A DNA stretch of 12,264 nt, from positions 1 to 12,264 of the forward strand of contig CAYVEQ010000046.1 in assembly GCA_964450835.1 (NCBI GenBank), given 5' to 3'. Source of the DNA: Caccocola sp964450835 (GTDB lineage Bacteria > Synergistota > Synergistia > Synergistales > Synergistaceae). Below, one piece after another: positions 6,212-12,264 of this stretch; positions within the stretch are counted from its first letter, which is position 1, and each line of letters begins with the position of its first letter. The notes beneath the pieces are model-generated. The model saw nothing but the letters and a program-made list of their open reading frames with translations, did not search any database and was not told the origin of the DNA. Made by a program: the position numbers and the translations under genes.

Positions 6212-6260
6212 CAAAATGCCGCGAGTGATGCCGCGCCGAACCTTCCGCGCGTCAAAAAAA

Positions 6261-6298
6261 TCCGTGGCCTGCGACGCGAGGCGGCGGATAATTTTTTT
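6261..6298. terminator. Bidirectional terminator between convergent dedA and MATE genes
   Basis: A 10-bp stem (6261-6270 with 6279-6288, one mismatch and one wobble) has an 8-nt loop. On the plus strand it is followed by ATAATTTTTTT. On the minus strand it is followed by seven Ts (As at 6254-6260). It lies about 50 nt past the dedA stop and just past the minus-strand MATE stop, so it can serve both genes. Confidence 0.75.
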
Positions 6299-6309
6299 GT
6301 TCCGGCGCG

Positions 6310-7761
6310 TCACGGGCCGTACGGCGCGCTCTTCTGTACGGAAGGCGTCGCCTCGGGATTTTTTCGCGCGACTGCGAGCTCCGCTTTCTTTATAGCATGT
6401 CTGAAGCCTACGACGTGGGCCGCGGAAGTGACGATCCACGAAACGGGATAAGAGAGATAGACGGCTGTCACGTTCCTGAACCCGGGAATCTTAAAGAGCA
6501 GATAAATCCACACGAGCCTGAGGCCGCACGCGCCAACCAGCGACACTACGGTCGGCACGACAGAGTAGCCGAGGCCACGCAGAGCGCCAACCATACCGTC
6601 CATAAACCCGCACAAAAAATAAAGAGACGCCACGATATGAAAACGGGCGATGCCGGCCTCGATGACGGCTTCGCTCGGCGAGTAAATCCGAAGCAGACCG
6701 TGGCCAAAGACAACGCACAACATGCCGAGAGCCAGACCCGCGGTCATGCTGCAGGCGAGACCCGTCTTAAGTATACGGCGCACGCGCCCGACGTTGCCGA
6801 CTCCCATATTCTGGCTTGTAAAGGAGATTATCGCCTGATAGAAAGCGTTCATCGCGACGTAGACAAACTGCTCGACATTCTGCGCGGCGGAGTTGCCAGC
6901 CATCGTGACGGCTCCGAAAGTATTTATAGACGACTGAATCACAACGTTGGAAAATGAAAAAAGCACGCTCTGTATCCCCGCGGGCAGGCCGATATGAAGA
7001 ATCTCAGCGAGCTTGTCCGCATAGAGGCGGGTCCGCCGCGGGTCAAAGCGTATGCCGCCGCTCTCGCGCGCGAGACAGCGCACCACGAGCGCTGCCGATA
7101 CGCACTGCGATATGACTGTCGCGATAGCCACTCCCGCCACGTCAAGGCGCAGATTTATGACAAAAAACATATTCAGCGCAACGTTGATGACGCCGGCTGC
7201 CGCAAGATAAACGAGCGGGCGCCGCGTGTCGCCGACCGCCCGCAGAAGGGCGCTGCCGAAGTTATAGAGCATCACGGGCGTCATGCCGAAAAAATATATC
7301 ACGAGGTATAAAGTCGCAAGGTCCAGCACCTCGGCGGGGGTCTGCATGATTATCAGAATTTCGCGCGCGAAGACGACGCCGACGAGAGAGAGCAGAATCC
7401 CGCTGACGAGCGCGAGGAACATCGAAGTGTGCACGGTTTCTGAAAGCGACTTGTCGTCCTTGGCGCCGTAGCAGCGCGCGGCGAGCACGTTCGAGCCGAC
7501 GGAAACGCCGATAAAGAGGTTCGTGAGCAGCCCGATAAGCGCGCTGTTGGATCCGACGGCGGCGAGAGAGTTGTCCCCGGCGTAACGGCCGACGACAATA
7601 ATGTCCGCCGCGTTGAAAAGAAGCTGCAGGATGCTCGAAAGCATAAGCGGCACCGCAAAGAGCAGCATCTTCGGCAGGACGGGTCCGCTGCACATATTTA
7701 TCTTAAAGCTTCCGCCGCCGGCGCCGCGCGTGTGAATCCTACGGATTTTGAAAACGTTCAT
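6310..7761 (-). CDS. MATE-family multidrug/organic cation efflux protein
   Basis: The 483-residue protein is a MATE transporter, which exports drugs or metabolites in exchange for sodium ions or protons across the inner membrane. Twelve hydrophobic segments are visible in two halves. The first half opens with MLLFAVPLMLSSILQLLFN (32-50) followed by ADIIVVGRYAG, the family N-terminal signature, and GSALLRAVGDTRRP is the conserved loop-and-helix of that half. The second half begins near HIGLPAGIQSVLFSFSN and includes GALRGLGYS. The ATG at 7761 has an AGGCAGG site 8 nt upstream; it adds about 18 basic residues before the usual core, so the Met at codon 23 is an alternative start. The gene stands alone, with terminators on both sides. 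The substrate cannot be inferred from context. Confidence 0.93.
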   Translation of the reverse strand: MNVFKIRRIHTRGAGGGSFKINMCSGPVLPKMLLFAVPLMLSSILQLLFNAADIIVVGRYAGDNSLAAVGSNSALIGLLTNLFIGVSVGSNVLAARCYGAKDDKSLSETVHTSMFLALVSGILLSLVGVVFAREILIIMQTPAEVLDLATLYLVIYFFGMTPVMLYNFGSALLRAVGDTRRPLVYLAAAGVINVALNMFFVINLRLDVAGVAIATVISQCVSAALVVRCLARESGGIRFDPRRTRLYADKLAEILHIGLPAGIQSVLFSFSNVVIQSSINTFGAVTMAGNSAAQNVEQFVYVAMNAFYQAIISFTSQNMGVGNVGRVRRILKTGLACSMTAGLALGMLCVVFGHGLLRIYSPSEAVIEAGIARFHIVASLYFLCGFMDGMVGALRGLGYSVVPTVVSLVGACGLRLVWIYLLFKIPGFRNVTAVYLSYPVSWIVTSAAHVVGFRHAIKKAELAVARKNPEATPSVQKSAPYGP

Positions 7762-7818
7762 GCGAAAAACCTGCCTGTAAATTATTACGCGAAGCGCCGC
7801 GCGCCGCGCCTTCTTTCC

Positions 7819-7849
7819 ATTTTAGCACGCCCGCGCTCTTACGCGAAAA
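7819..7849 (-). promoter_or_regulatory. Possible MATE gene promoter
   Basis: On the minus strand a good -10 box TAAAAT (7819-7824) lies about 58 nt upstream of the MATE ATG. At the right distance there is only a weak -35 (TTCGCG at 7842-7847, 17-nt spacing). It sits between the aminotransferase terminator and the MATE gene, the place where a promoter is needed. Confidence 0.4.
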
Positions 7850-7877
7850 GAAAATTTTTCAATAAAACGCCGCGCGC

Positions 7878-7907
7878 AAAAAAAGAGACGGGCTGCCCCG
7901 CCTCTTT
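7878..7907 (-). terminator. Rho-independent terminator of the aminotransferase gene
   Basis: An 11-bp stem (7882-7892 with 7897-7907, one G-U pair) has a 4-nt loop and runs into a long T tract on the minus strand. It lies about 35 nt past the aminotransferase stop. On the plus strand no T run follows, so it serves the minus strand only. Confidence 0.85.
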
Positions 7908-7941
7908 CTGAGCGAAACGCGCGCGGTTGCGGCGCGCAATA

Positions 7942-9126
7942 TTATTTCCCGAGCCCTTCCACCGCCTCTTTGATTCGCCTCAGCCCCTCCTCGATATAAT
8001 CGTAGGCGCGGCAGTAGGCGAGTCTGATGTGCCCCGGCATTCCGAAAACTTCGCCGGGAACGGTCGATACCCCCGCCTCATCAAGCAGCCACGAGCAGAA
8101 CTTAAAGCCATCCATGCCGAGAGACGCAATGCGCGGGAAGGCGTAGAAAGCTCCGGCGGGCGTGATGGCCTCGAAGCCCTTGATACGGTTCAGCCACGAC
8201 ATGACCATATCGCGGCGGCGGCGGTACTCGCGCACCATCGCCTCAACGTCGGGGTCGGCATTCGCGAAAGCCTCGACGACGCCTGCCTGCGCAAAAGAGT
8301 TGGCGCAGGTCGTGAGATTCTGATGGCACTTGTTCACGTAGGGGCGCATCGCGTCGGGCGCGACCACCCAGCCGATGCGCCAGCCTGTCATCGACCATGT
8401 CTTTGATGCTGCGGAAACCGTCACCGTGCGCTCCATCATGCCGGGCAGACTCGCTATGCTGACATGCTCTCCCTCATAAAGAAATTTTTCATAGCACTCG
8501 TCCGAAATCACCCAGATGTCGTGCTCTACGGCGAAAGCCGCGATCTCTTCCAGATTGTCGCGCGTGAGCACGGCTCCGCTCGGATTGTTCGGAGAGTTGA
8601 GAAGGATGGCCTTCGTCTTTTCCGTGCGCGCCTTCCTCAAGTCCTCGACGCGCAGCCTGAAGCCCTCCTCCATCCTTGTCGCCACAGGCACGAGAACCGC
8701 GCCCGCCAGCGCGAGTTCGTCGGCGTAAGCCGAGAAGTAGGGCGCTGCGACGAGAACCTCGTCCCCCGTGTTCAGCAGAGAGAGGAAAGTCGCTGTCAGC
8801 GCTTCCATAGCGCCGTTGGTAATCAGAATATTTCTGTCGGCGTCCACGTCCATTCTGTTGACGCGGCGGTACTTGGCGGCCACAGCACAGCGAAGGTCGT
8901 AAGCGCCAGCCATATCCGTGTAATGCACGTTGCCTGCGCGCAGCGCGGCAATCGCCGCCTCTTTGGCGCAGGCGGGCGAATCGAAGTCCGGGCGCCCTAT
9001 CTCCATATGGATAATGCTGCGTCCCTCGCGCTCCATTGTCTCGGCGCGCGTCAGAATCTCGCGTATGCCGCCTGCCATCTTTACCGACGACATACGAATG
9101 TTCGGAAACGTTACCTTAGTAGCCAT
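7942..9126 (-). CDS. Class I/II pyridoxal-phosphate aminotransferase (aspartate/aromatic type)
   Basis: The 394-residue protein is a fold-type I PLP aminotransferase that moves an amino group from an amino acid to a 2-oxo acid. The PLP lysine is K242 in SASKTWSMTGWRIGW, where the preceding residues read AASK. SPNNPSG (178-184) carries N181, SDECYEKFLYEG (208-219) carries D209 and Y212, R250 follows the lysine loop, and R368 in HIRLAYC is the substrate-carboxylate arginine. Length and motif spacing are normal for the subfamily that includes aspartate and aromatic aminotransferases and related alanine-type enzymes. The exact substrate cannot be told from sequence alone. The ATG has GGAGG 7 nt upstream. 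The gene diverges from the aconitase X pair and could take part in the same amino-acid pathway, but that link is only positional. Confidence 0.92.
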   Translation of the reverse strand: MATKVTFPNIRMSSVKMAGGIREILTRAETMEREGRSIIHMEIGRPDFDSPACAKEAAIAALRAGNVHYTDMAGAYDLRCAVAAKYRRVNRMDVDADRNILITNGAMEALTATFLSLLNTGDEVLVAAPYFSAYADELALAGAVLVPVATRMEEGFRLRVEDLRKARTEKTKAILLNSPNNPSGAVLTRDNLEEIAAFAVEHDIWVISDECYEKFLYEGEHVSIASLPGMMERTVTVSAASKTWSMTGWRIGWVVAPDAMRPYVNKCHQNLTTCANSFAQAGVVEAFANADPDVEAMVREYRRRRDMVMSWLNRIKGFEAITPAGAFYAFPRIASLGMDGFKFCSWLLDEAGVSTVPGEVFGMPGHIRLAYCRAYDYIEEGLRRIKEAVEGLGK

Positions 9127-9236
9127 CGCAGTTCCTCCCGCAAATAAAAATCACAGGATAATATTATTACAAAGTGCGCCGCAGCGACAGAAAAAATTTC
9201 ACAAAGAACCGTAGCGGCGCGTAGCCCCGGCCATCG
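9127..9236 (-). promoter_or_regulatory. Upstream region of the aminotransferase gene; weak promoter signals
   Basis: An AT-rich patch (9158-9169) offers overlapping -10-like hexamers (TATTAT, TAATAT, TAATAA) on the minus strand, 30 to 45 nt before the aminotransferase ATG. I see no convincing -35 box at the right distance; TTGTGA (9199-9204) is too far away. A promoter is expected here but cannot be placed with confidence. Confidence 0.3.
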
Positions 9237-9267
9237 TTGACAGCCGCGGCCGCCATGATGTTATAAT
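9237..9267 (+). promoter_or_regulatory. Promoter of the aconitase X operon, consensus boxes with long spacer
   Basis: TTGACA (9237-9242) and TATAAT (9262-9267) are both perfect consensus but are separated by 19 nt instead of 17. The spacer contains the self-complementary GCCGCGGC overlapping GCGGCCGC. Spacers of 19-20 nt with a dyad are typical of promoters activated by MerR-family regulators; whether that applies here is speculative, and no such regulator gene is in the window. Confidence 0.6.
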
Positions 9268-9273
9268 AACGGG

Positions 9274-9510
9274 CGCCGGTTTCTGTCAGTCCGTTGATTA
9301 AAGCGCCGGATTAAAATGGCGGCGCGAATAAATTACATAAAAAAGCCAAGCTCTTTTACAGAGGGACGGCGCCGCGCGGAACGCTCGCTGTCCGGCGCGG
9401 ATAACGCCACGTTCGCGCAAGTGCGTTAAAGCGCCGCGCGCGTACGCCGAACGGACCGGCACGGCGGCAAAAGCCGCAAAAAAACAAAACACGGAGGAAG
9501 GCGGTAATCA
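9274..9510 (+). other. Long GC-rich leader before the aconitase X genes
   Basis: If the promoter at 9237-9267 is used, about 235 nt of untranslated RNA precede the first gene. Several hairpins can be drawn: 9303-9308 with 9320-9325; 9372-9380 with 9391-9400 (9 bp and a one-base bulge); 9403-9410 with 9421-9427; and 9464-9468 with 9473-9477. None is followed by a T run, so none is an obvious attenuator. A 37-codon frame (9316-9429) starts with ATG but lacks a ribosome site. I do not recognise a known riboswitch. Confidence 0.4.
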
Positions 9511-10728
9511 ATGTATCTGACTGACGAAGAGAAGCTCATTCTGGACGGGGGCGAAGGCATCGGAAAGCAGAAGGCCATGGAGCTGCTTTACGCTCTCGCC
9601 CTGACATTCGACGCCGAAAAGCTCATACCGATCAAGCGCGCTCATGTCGCGTTAAGCGGGCAGGAGGGGGACACATACTGGTGCGAGCTGCTGGTGAACG
9701 GCGGCGCTACATGCGCCGTCCCGCCGACGACGAACCCCTATTGGGACACGGCCTATCTCACGAAGTTCTTCGACGTAACGCGCGAGGAGCTTGAGCTGGC
9801 GGAGAGAACAGGCGACGCCTACCGCAGAATCGGCGCGAGGCTTTCGTATCATTGCGCGCCTGGACTCTGCTCGAACGTTCCGTTCTTCAAAGAGCACGTG
9901 GCTTTTTCGGAGTCAAGCGCCACTCCCTACGTCAACTCGGCAATCGGTGCGCGCTCAAACCGCGAGTCCTCCGTAAGCGCGCTTGCCGCTGCCGTCATCG
10001 GAAAGACGCCCTACTACGGCCTGCACCTCGACGAAAACCGCAGAGGCGACTTCCTAATCGACGTCGATGCCGCTCTGAACGAATGCTACGACTGGGGCAT
10101 GCTCGGCCACTGCGTAGGCAGAATAGCCGGCTCGCGCAATCCCGTGCTCCGCTTCAGAACTCCTCCGCGCCCGTCGCAGGAGGATTTTCTTTATTTCGGC
10201 GCCGAGGCGGCGACGAGCGGCTCGGTCGCGATGTATCACATGGCGGGCGTCACGCCCGAAGCGCCTACGACAGCGGCGGCTTTCGGCGGCGGCCGCGTGC
10301 CGTCCGCCGAATACGTGATAACGGACAAAGAGTTAAAAGCCGAAGAGGATATGTTGACTGCCGCGACCGGGCCTATAAACCTCGTCATGCTCGGATGCCC
10401 GCACTACACATACACGCAGCTTCTCGAAGTCGAGCGGCTCTTCGCTGGGCGGCACGTGTCCCACGACACCGCTTTTTGGATACTCGCGGCGCCCGATGCC
10501 GTGGAGCTTGCCGAGAAATCGCACCTGCGCCAGAGGCTTGAGCTGATCGGCGTGCGCATGGTGGGAGACACATGCATTGACGAACCCTGCTGGAAATCTT
10601 TCGAGGGGGCGCTCGGCGTCACCGACTCGCCGAAGTGCGCCTATTACCGCGAACGCCGCGGTCAGCCGTTCGCGATACGCCGCCTCTCCGAATGTGTGGA
10701 AGCGGCCGTCAAAGGGAGGCTCGACTGA
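9511..10728 (+). CDS. Aconitase X large (catalytic) subunit, DUF521 family
   Basis: The 405-residue protein belongs to the aconitase X superfamily, iron-sulfur dehydratases related to aconitase. Characterised members are bacterial cis-3-hydroxy-L-proline dehydratases and archaeal phosphomevalonate dehydratases. Recognisable features include the N-terminal MYLTDEEKLILDGGEG, the likely cluster cysteines C115 (HCAPGLC), C296 (GCPHYT) and C355 (DTCIDEPC), and the strongly conserved stretch AFSESSATPYVNSAIGARSN (131-150) with GKTPYYGLHLDENR (164-177). The separate small subunit follows at once, so this is the two-protein form and not the fused form. The ATG has a GGAGGAAGG site upstream. A bacterial, amino-acid-using host favours hydroxyproline dehydration, but no proline racemase or pyrroline-2-carboxylate reductase gene is in view, so the substrate remains open. 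Confidence 0.9.
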   Translation: MYLTDEEKLILDGGEGIGKQKAMELLYALALTFDAEKLIPIKRAHVALSGQEGDTYWCELLVNGGATCAVPPTTNPYWDTAYLTKFFDVTREELELAERTGDAYRRIGARLSYHCAPGLCSNVPFFKEHVAFSESSATPYVNSAIGARSNRESSVSALAAAVIGKTPYYGLHLDENRRGDFLIDVDAALNECYDWGMLGHCVGRIAGSRNPVLRFRTPPRPSQEDFLYFGAEAATSGSVAMYHMAGVTPEAPTTAAAFGGGRVPSAEYVITDKELKAEEDMLTAATGPINLVMLGCPHYTYTQLLEVERLFAGRHVSHDTAFWILAAPDAVELAEKSHLRQRLELIGVRMVGDTCIDEPCWKSFEGALGVTDSPKCAYYRERRGQPFAIRRLSECVEAAVKGRLD

Positions 10729-10730
10729 TA

Positions 10731-11165
10731 ATGGACAACAATATGAAAGAGTACAGGTGCCGTTCCATAGTACGGGGCAAAGGCGAAGGCGAGGCCATCG
10801 TGTCGACCGACGCGATGTGCTTTTATCTCACAGACCCCGCGACGGGCGTGGTCATTGAGAGAAACCACGCGATACAGGGGAAAAGCATCGCGGGCAAGGT
10901 TCTTGTCCTCCGCTCGGGCAAGGGAAGCTCCGTTGTGCAGGTTGACGGCTTCTATCAGCTGTGGGTCAGGCACAACCTTCCGGCTGCTATCATACTGAAA
11001 GACGCGGAGCCTGTCATCGTTTCCTCGGCTGTCATAGTCGGCTCGACTATGGTCGACAGGCTCGAGGAGGATCCCTTTGATGCCATCGAGGACGGCGACT
11101 ACGTGGAGGTAGACGCGGACGCATCGACGGTGCGCGTATGGAAGGGCGGCAAAAAATCCTCGTAA
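10731..11165 (+). CDS. Aconitase X small (swivel) subunit, DUF126 family
   Basis: The 144-residue protein is the swivelling-domain partner of the preceding large subunit; in this family the active site forms at the interface of the two. Typical features are an N-terminal CRSIVRGKGEGEAIVST strand region (10-26), HAIQGKSIAGKVLVLRSGKG (46-65) ending in the conserved SGKGSS turn, ILKDAEPVIVSSAVIVGSTM (88-107), and VDRLEEDPFDAIEDGD near the C-terminus. I chose the ATG at 10731, two bases after the large-subunit TGA, with GGGAGG 11 nt upstream. The open frame extends back to 10635, but that part overlaps the large subunit. The Met at codon 5 is an alternative. Tight spacing implies co-transcription and equal expression of the two subunits. 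Confidence 0.88.
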   Translation: MDNNMKEYRCRSIVRGKGEGEAIVSTDAMCFYLTDPATGVVIERNHAIQGKSIAGKVLVLRSGKGSSVVQVDGFYQLWVRHNLPAAIILKDAEPVIVSSAVIVGSTMVDRLEEDPFDAIEDGDYVEVDADASTVRVWKGGKKSS

Positions 11166-11247
11166 GGAAACCACTTGCCGCACCGCGTGCCTTTTGCGGG
11201 CGCGGACTCTTCAAGACGCCTTTCGTCACGGCTCGTCAAGCCTGCGT

Positions 11248-11271
11248 CTCGCGGGCCTTCGCTCCCGCGAG
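11248..11271. repeat. Hairpin in the gap after the aconitase X genes
   Basis: A perfect 8-bp inverted repeat (11248-11255 with 11264-11271) has an 8-nt loop and no T run. It may be an RNA 3'-end stability element or chance in GC-rich DNA. The rest of 11166-11300 shows no gene I can support. Confidence 0.3.
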
Positions 11272-11300
11272 CGGCGGCGCGAAGCGGACAAAAAATATTT

Positions 11301-11334
11301 TCCGCGCCGGCCTCGCGGCCCGCGCGGATTTTTT
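11301..11334 (+). terminator. Terminator of the aconitase X operon
   Basis: A 12-nt GC-rich stem (11301-11312 with 11317-11328, one internal mismatch) closes on a 4-nt loop and runs into six Ts on the plus strand. An A-rich run on the other side could make it work partly in both directions. It lies about 140 nt after the small-subunit stop. Confidence 0.8.
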
Positions 11335-11356
11335 ATTTCCGTAGCGGCTTTTCAAT

Positions 11357-11374
11357 TATAATTAACGCTATAAA
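11357..11374 (+). promoter_or_regulatory. Promoter region of the formate/nitrite transporter gene
   Basis: A perfect -10 hexamer TATAAT (11357-11362) and a second TATAAA (11369-11374) lie 20 to 40 nt before the start codon. Neither has a good -35 box at 17 nt, so the promoter may need an activator or use only one of these. The location between the preceding terminator and the gene supports a promoter here. Confidence 0.4.
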
Positions 11375-11394
11375 ATGCCGAGGGGGAATGTTCC

Positions 11395-12183
11395 GTGAGT
11401 ATAAAATCGCCGTCTGAGATTTCGCGGGCCGTGCTTGACGCAGGAATCGCGAAGAGCCGAATGGCTTTCCTGCCGATGATCGTTATGGGGCTGCTTGCGG
11501 GAGCATACATAGGCATGGGCGGCACCTTTATGCTGGTCGTCACTCAGGACGCTGCCAAAATAGCGGGTGTAGGGCTCGCGAAGCTCGCGGGCGGCGTCGT
11601 CTTTTCGCTCGGACTTTTTCTCGTAGTGGCGGCCGGCGCCGAGCTTTTCACCGGGAACTGCCTCATGCCGATCGGACTTTTTTCCGGCAGAATTACTTTC
11701 CCCGCGATGATGCGCAACCTCCTTGTCGTCTACTGCGCGAACTTCGCCGGTGCGGCTTTCTTCGCAGCGCTTATCTATCACAGCGGAGTCCTATCCCCGC
11801 TCAGCGCTGCCAGCGCCGTCTCGCTCGCGGCGGCCAAGTCGTCGCTGCCCGTGAAGGATATGCTTGTGCGGGGCGTTTTGTGCAACTGGTTCGTCTGTCT
11901 TGCCGTGTGGGTCTCTTTCGGCGCGCAGGACACGGCGGGCAAGTTCGTTTCGGCTCTTATGCCGATTTCCGCTTTCGTCGCGATTGGCTTCGAGCACTGC
12001 GTGGCGAATATGTTTTTTATCCCTCTCGGCATTCTGCTTAACACGGGCGCAGAGCCCGGCCTTACCTGCGCCTCTTTCCTGAAAAATATTTTTTTCGTCA
12101 CGGCCGGCAACGTCGCCGGCGCCGTGCTCTTCGTCGCGGCCGCCTATTTTGTCGTATTCCGCGACGGGCTCACGAAGGCGTAG
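11395..12183 (+). CDS. Formate/nitrite transporter (FNT) family channel
   Basis: FNT proteins such as FocA and NirC are pentameric membrane channels for small monovalent anions (formate, nitrite, hydrosulfide). The 262-residue protein has six hydrophobic segments and the family signatures GAELFTGN (81-88), NWFVCLAVW (164-172) and FEHCVANMFFIP (199-210), in which H201 is the central gating histidine. The start is a GTG with a GAGGGGG site about 8 nt upstream; no in-frame ATG lies near the expected N-terminus. It is a single-gene unit between two terminators. No formate-lyase, nitrite-reductase or sulfite-reductase gene is nearby to fix the substrate. Formate export would fit an amino-acid fermenter, but that is inference. 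Confidence 0.92.
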   Translation: MSIKSPSEISRAVLDAGIAKSRMAFLPMIVMGLLAGAYIGMGGTFMLVVTQDAAKIAGVGLAKLAGGVVFSLGLFLVVAAGAELFTGNCLMPIGLFSGRITFPAMMRNLLVVYCANFAGAAFFAALIYHSGVLSPLSAASAVSLAAAKSSLPVKDMLVRGVLCNWFVCLAVWVSFGAQDTAGKFVSALMPISAFVAIGFEHCVANMFFIPLGILLNTGAEPGLTCASFLKNIFFVTAGNVAGAVLFVAAAYFVVFRDGLTKA

Positions 12184-12218
12184 GCCGCAAACCTCGGAAC
12201 GAAAGTGTTTCGCTTTTC

Positions 12219-12250
12219 GCGCCGCCTCGCACGCGGCGCTTTTTTATTTT
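12219..12250 (+). terminator. Terminator of the FNT gene
   Basis: A perfect 7-bp GC stem (12219-12225 with 12233-12239) and a 7-nt loop are followed by six Ts, an A and four more Ts. It lies about 35 nt after the FNT stop codon. Confidence 0.85.
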
Positions 12251-12264
12251 CCGCACGGGCGCTG

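Noticed and set aside
5984..6439. Minus-strand frame spanning the dedA end, the terminator and the MATE end
   Set aside because: It crosses a bidirectional terminator and two well-supported genes in other frames; the product is arginine-rich and low in complexity.
9316..9429. A 37-codon ATG frame in the aconitase X leader
   Set aside because: It has no Shine-Dalgarno sequence and no bias in codons that would suggest attenuation. It is noted in the leader entry but not called as a gene.
9464..9477. GCGGC-AAAA-GCCGC hairpin as a terminator or attenuator
   Set aside because: On the plus strand it is followed by As and not Ts, and on the minus strand the T run precedes the stem. It may still be a structural element.
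9852..10541. A 229-codon plus-strand frame inside the aconitase X large subunit
   Set aside because: It is an out-of-frame shadow with heavily arginine-rich sequence.
11263..11277. 15-nt GC-rich string shared with 2105-2119
   Set aside because: Two copies of a low-complexity GC string with unrelated surroundings are expected by chance in this window.
11138..11417. Plus-strand open frames between the aconitase X and FNT genes
   Set aside because: They run through a strong terminator and the FNT promoter, have no ribosome sites and are rich in arginine, alanine and serine like other shadows.

Overview
The window is GC-rich, bacterial and chromosomal, with tightly packed housekeeping and metabolic genes and no sign of phage, insertion sequences or CRISPR. 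The gene set and order (asparaginase-like protein, rimO, pgpA, cinA/pncC, thpR, recA), together with a two-subunit aconitase X, a MATE pump and a formate/nitrite channel, fit an anaerobic, amino-acid-fermenting bacterium. Synergistota (Cloacibacillus/Synergistes type) is my best guess, but this is inferred from protein flavour and gene order, not from a marker search.

Region 1 (1-329): no supportable gene. It holds an AT-richer stretch and a strong hairpin terminator (238-284) that lies downstream of recA.

Region 2 (330-5488, minus strand): a six-gene run read from right to left, made of an asparaginase-fold protein (5406-4411), rimO, pgpA, pncC, thpR and recA. A good promoter (TTGAAA, 17 nt, TAAAAT) precedes the first gene. 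The first four genes overlap or nearly touch (ATGA, TTGA, a 2-nt gap), so they are probably translationally coupled. thpR has no normal start codon. recA has its own promoter, embedded in a 16-bp inverted repeat that would hide the recA Shine-Dalgarno sequence in any transcript reading through from upstream. The operon links ribosome modification (RimO), phospholipid synthesis (PgpA), NMN salvage (PncC), RNA end processing (ThpR) and recombination (RecA).

Region 3 (5489-7941): a plus-strand DedA membrane protein and a minus-strand MATE exporter converge on a shared bidirectional terminator.

Region 4 (7878-11334): a minus-strand class I aminotransferase with its own terminator diverges from a plus-strand pair encoding the large and small subunits of aconitase X. 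The 384-nt divergent gap carries a promoter with consensus boxes and a roughly 235-nt GC-rich leader ahead of the aconitase X genes.

Region 5 (11335-12264, plus strand): a single formate/nitrite transporter gene with its own promoter-like sequences and terminator.

I found no wholly new multi-gene system. The items most worth a second look are the recA leader inverted repeat, the thpR start anomaly, the asparaginase-like protein that has lost its catalytic residues, and the RecA with altered P-loop and DNA-binding loops.
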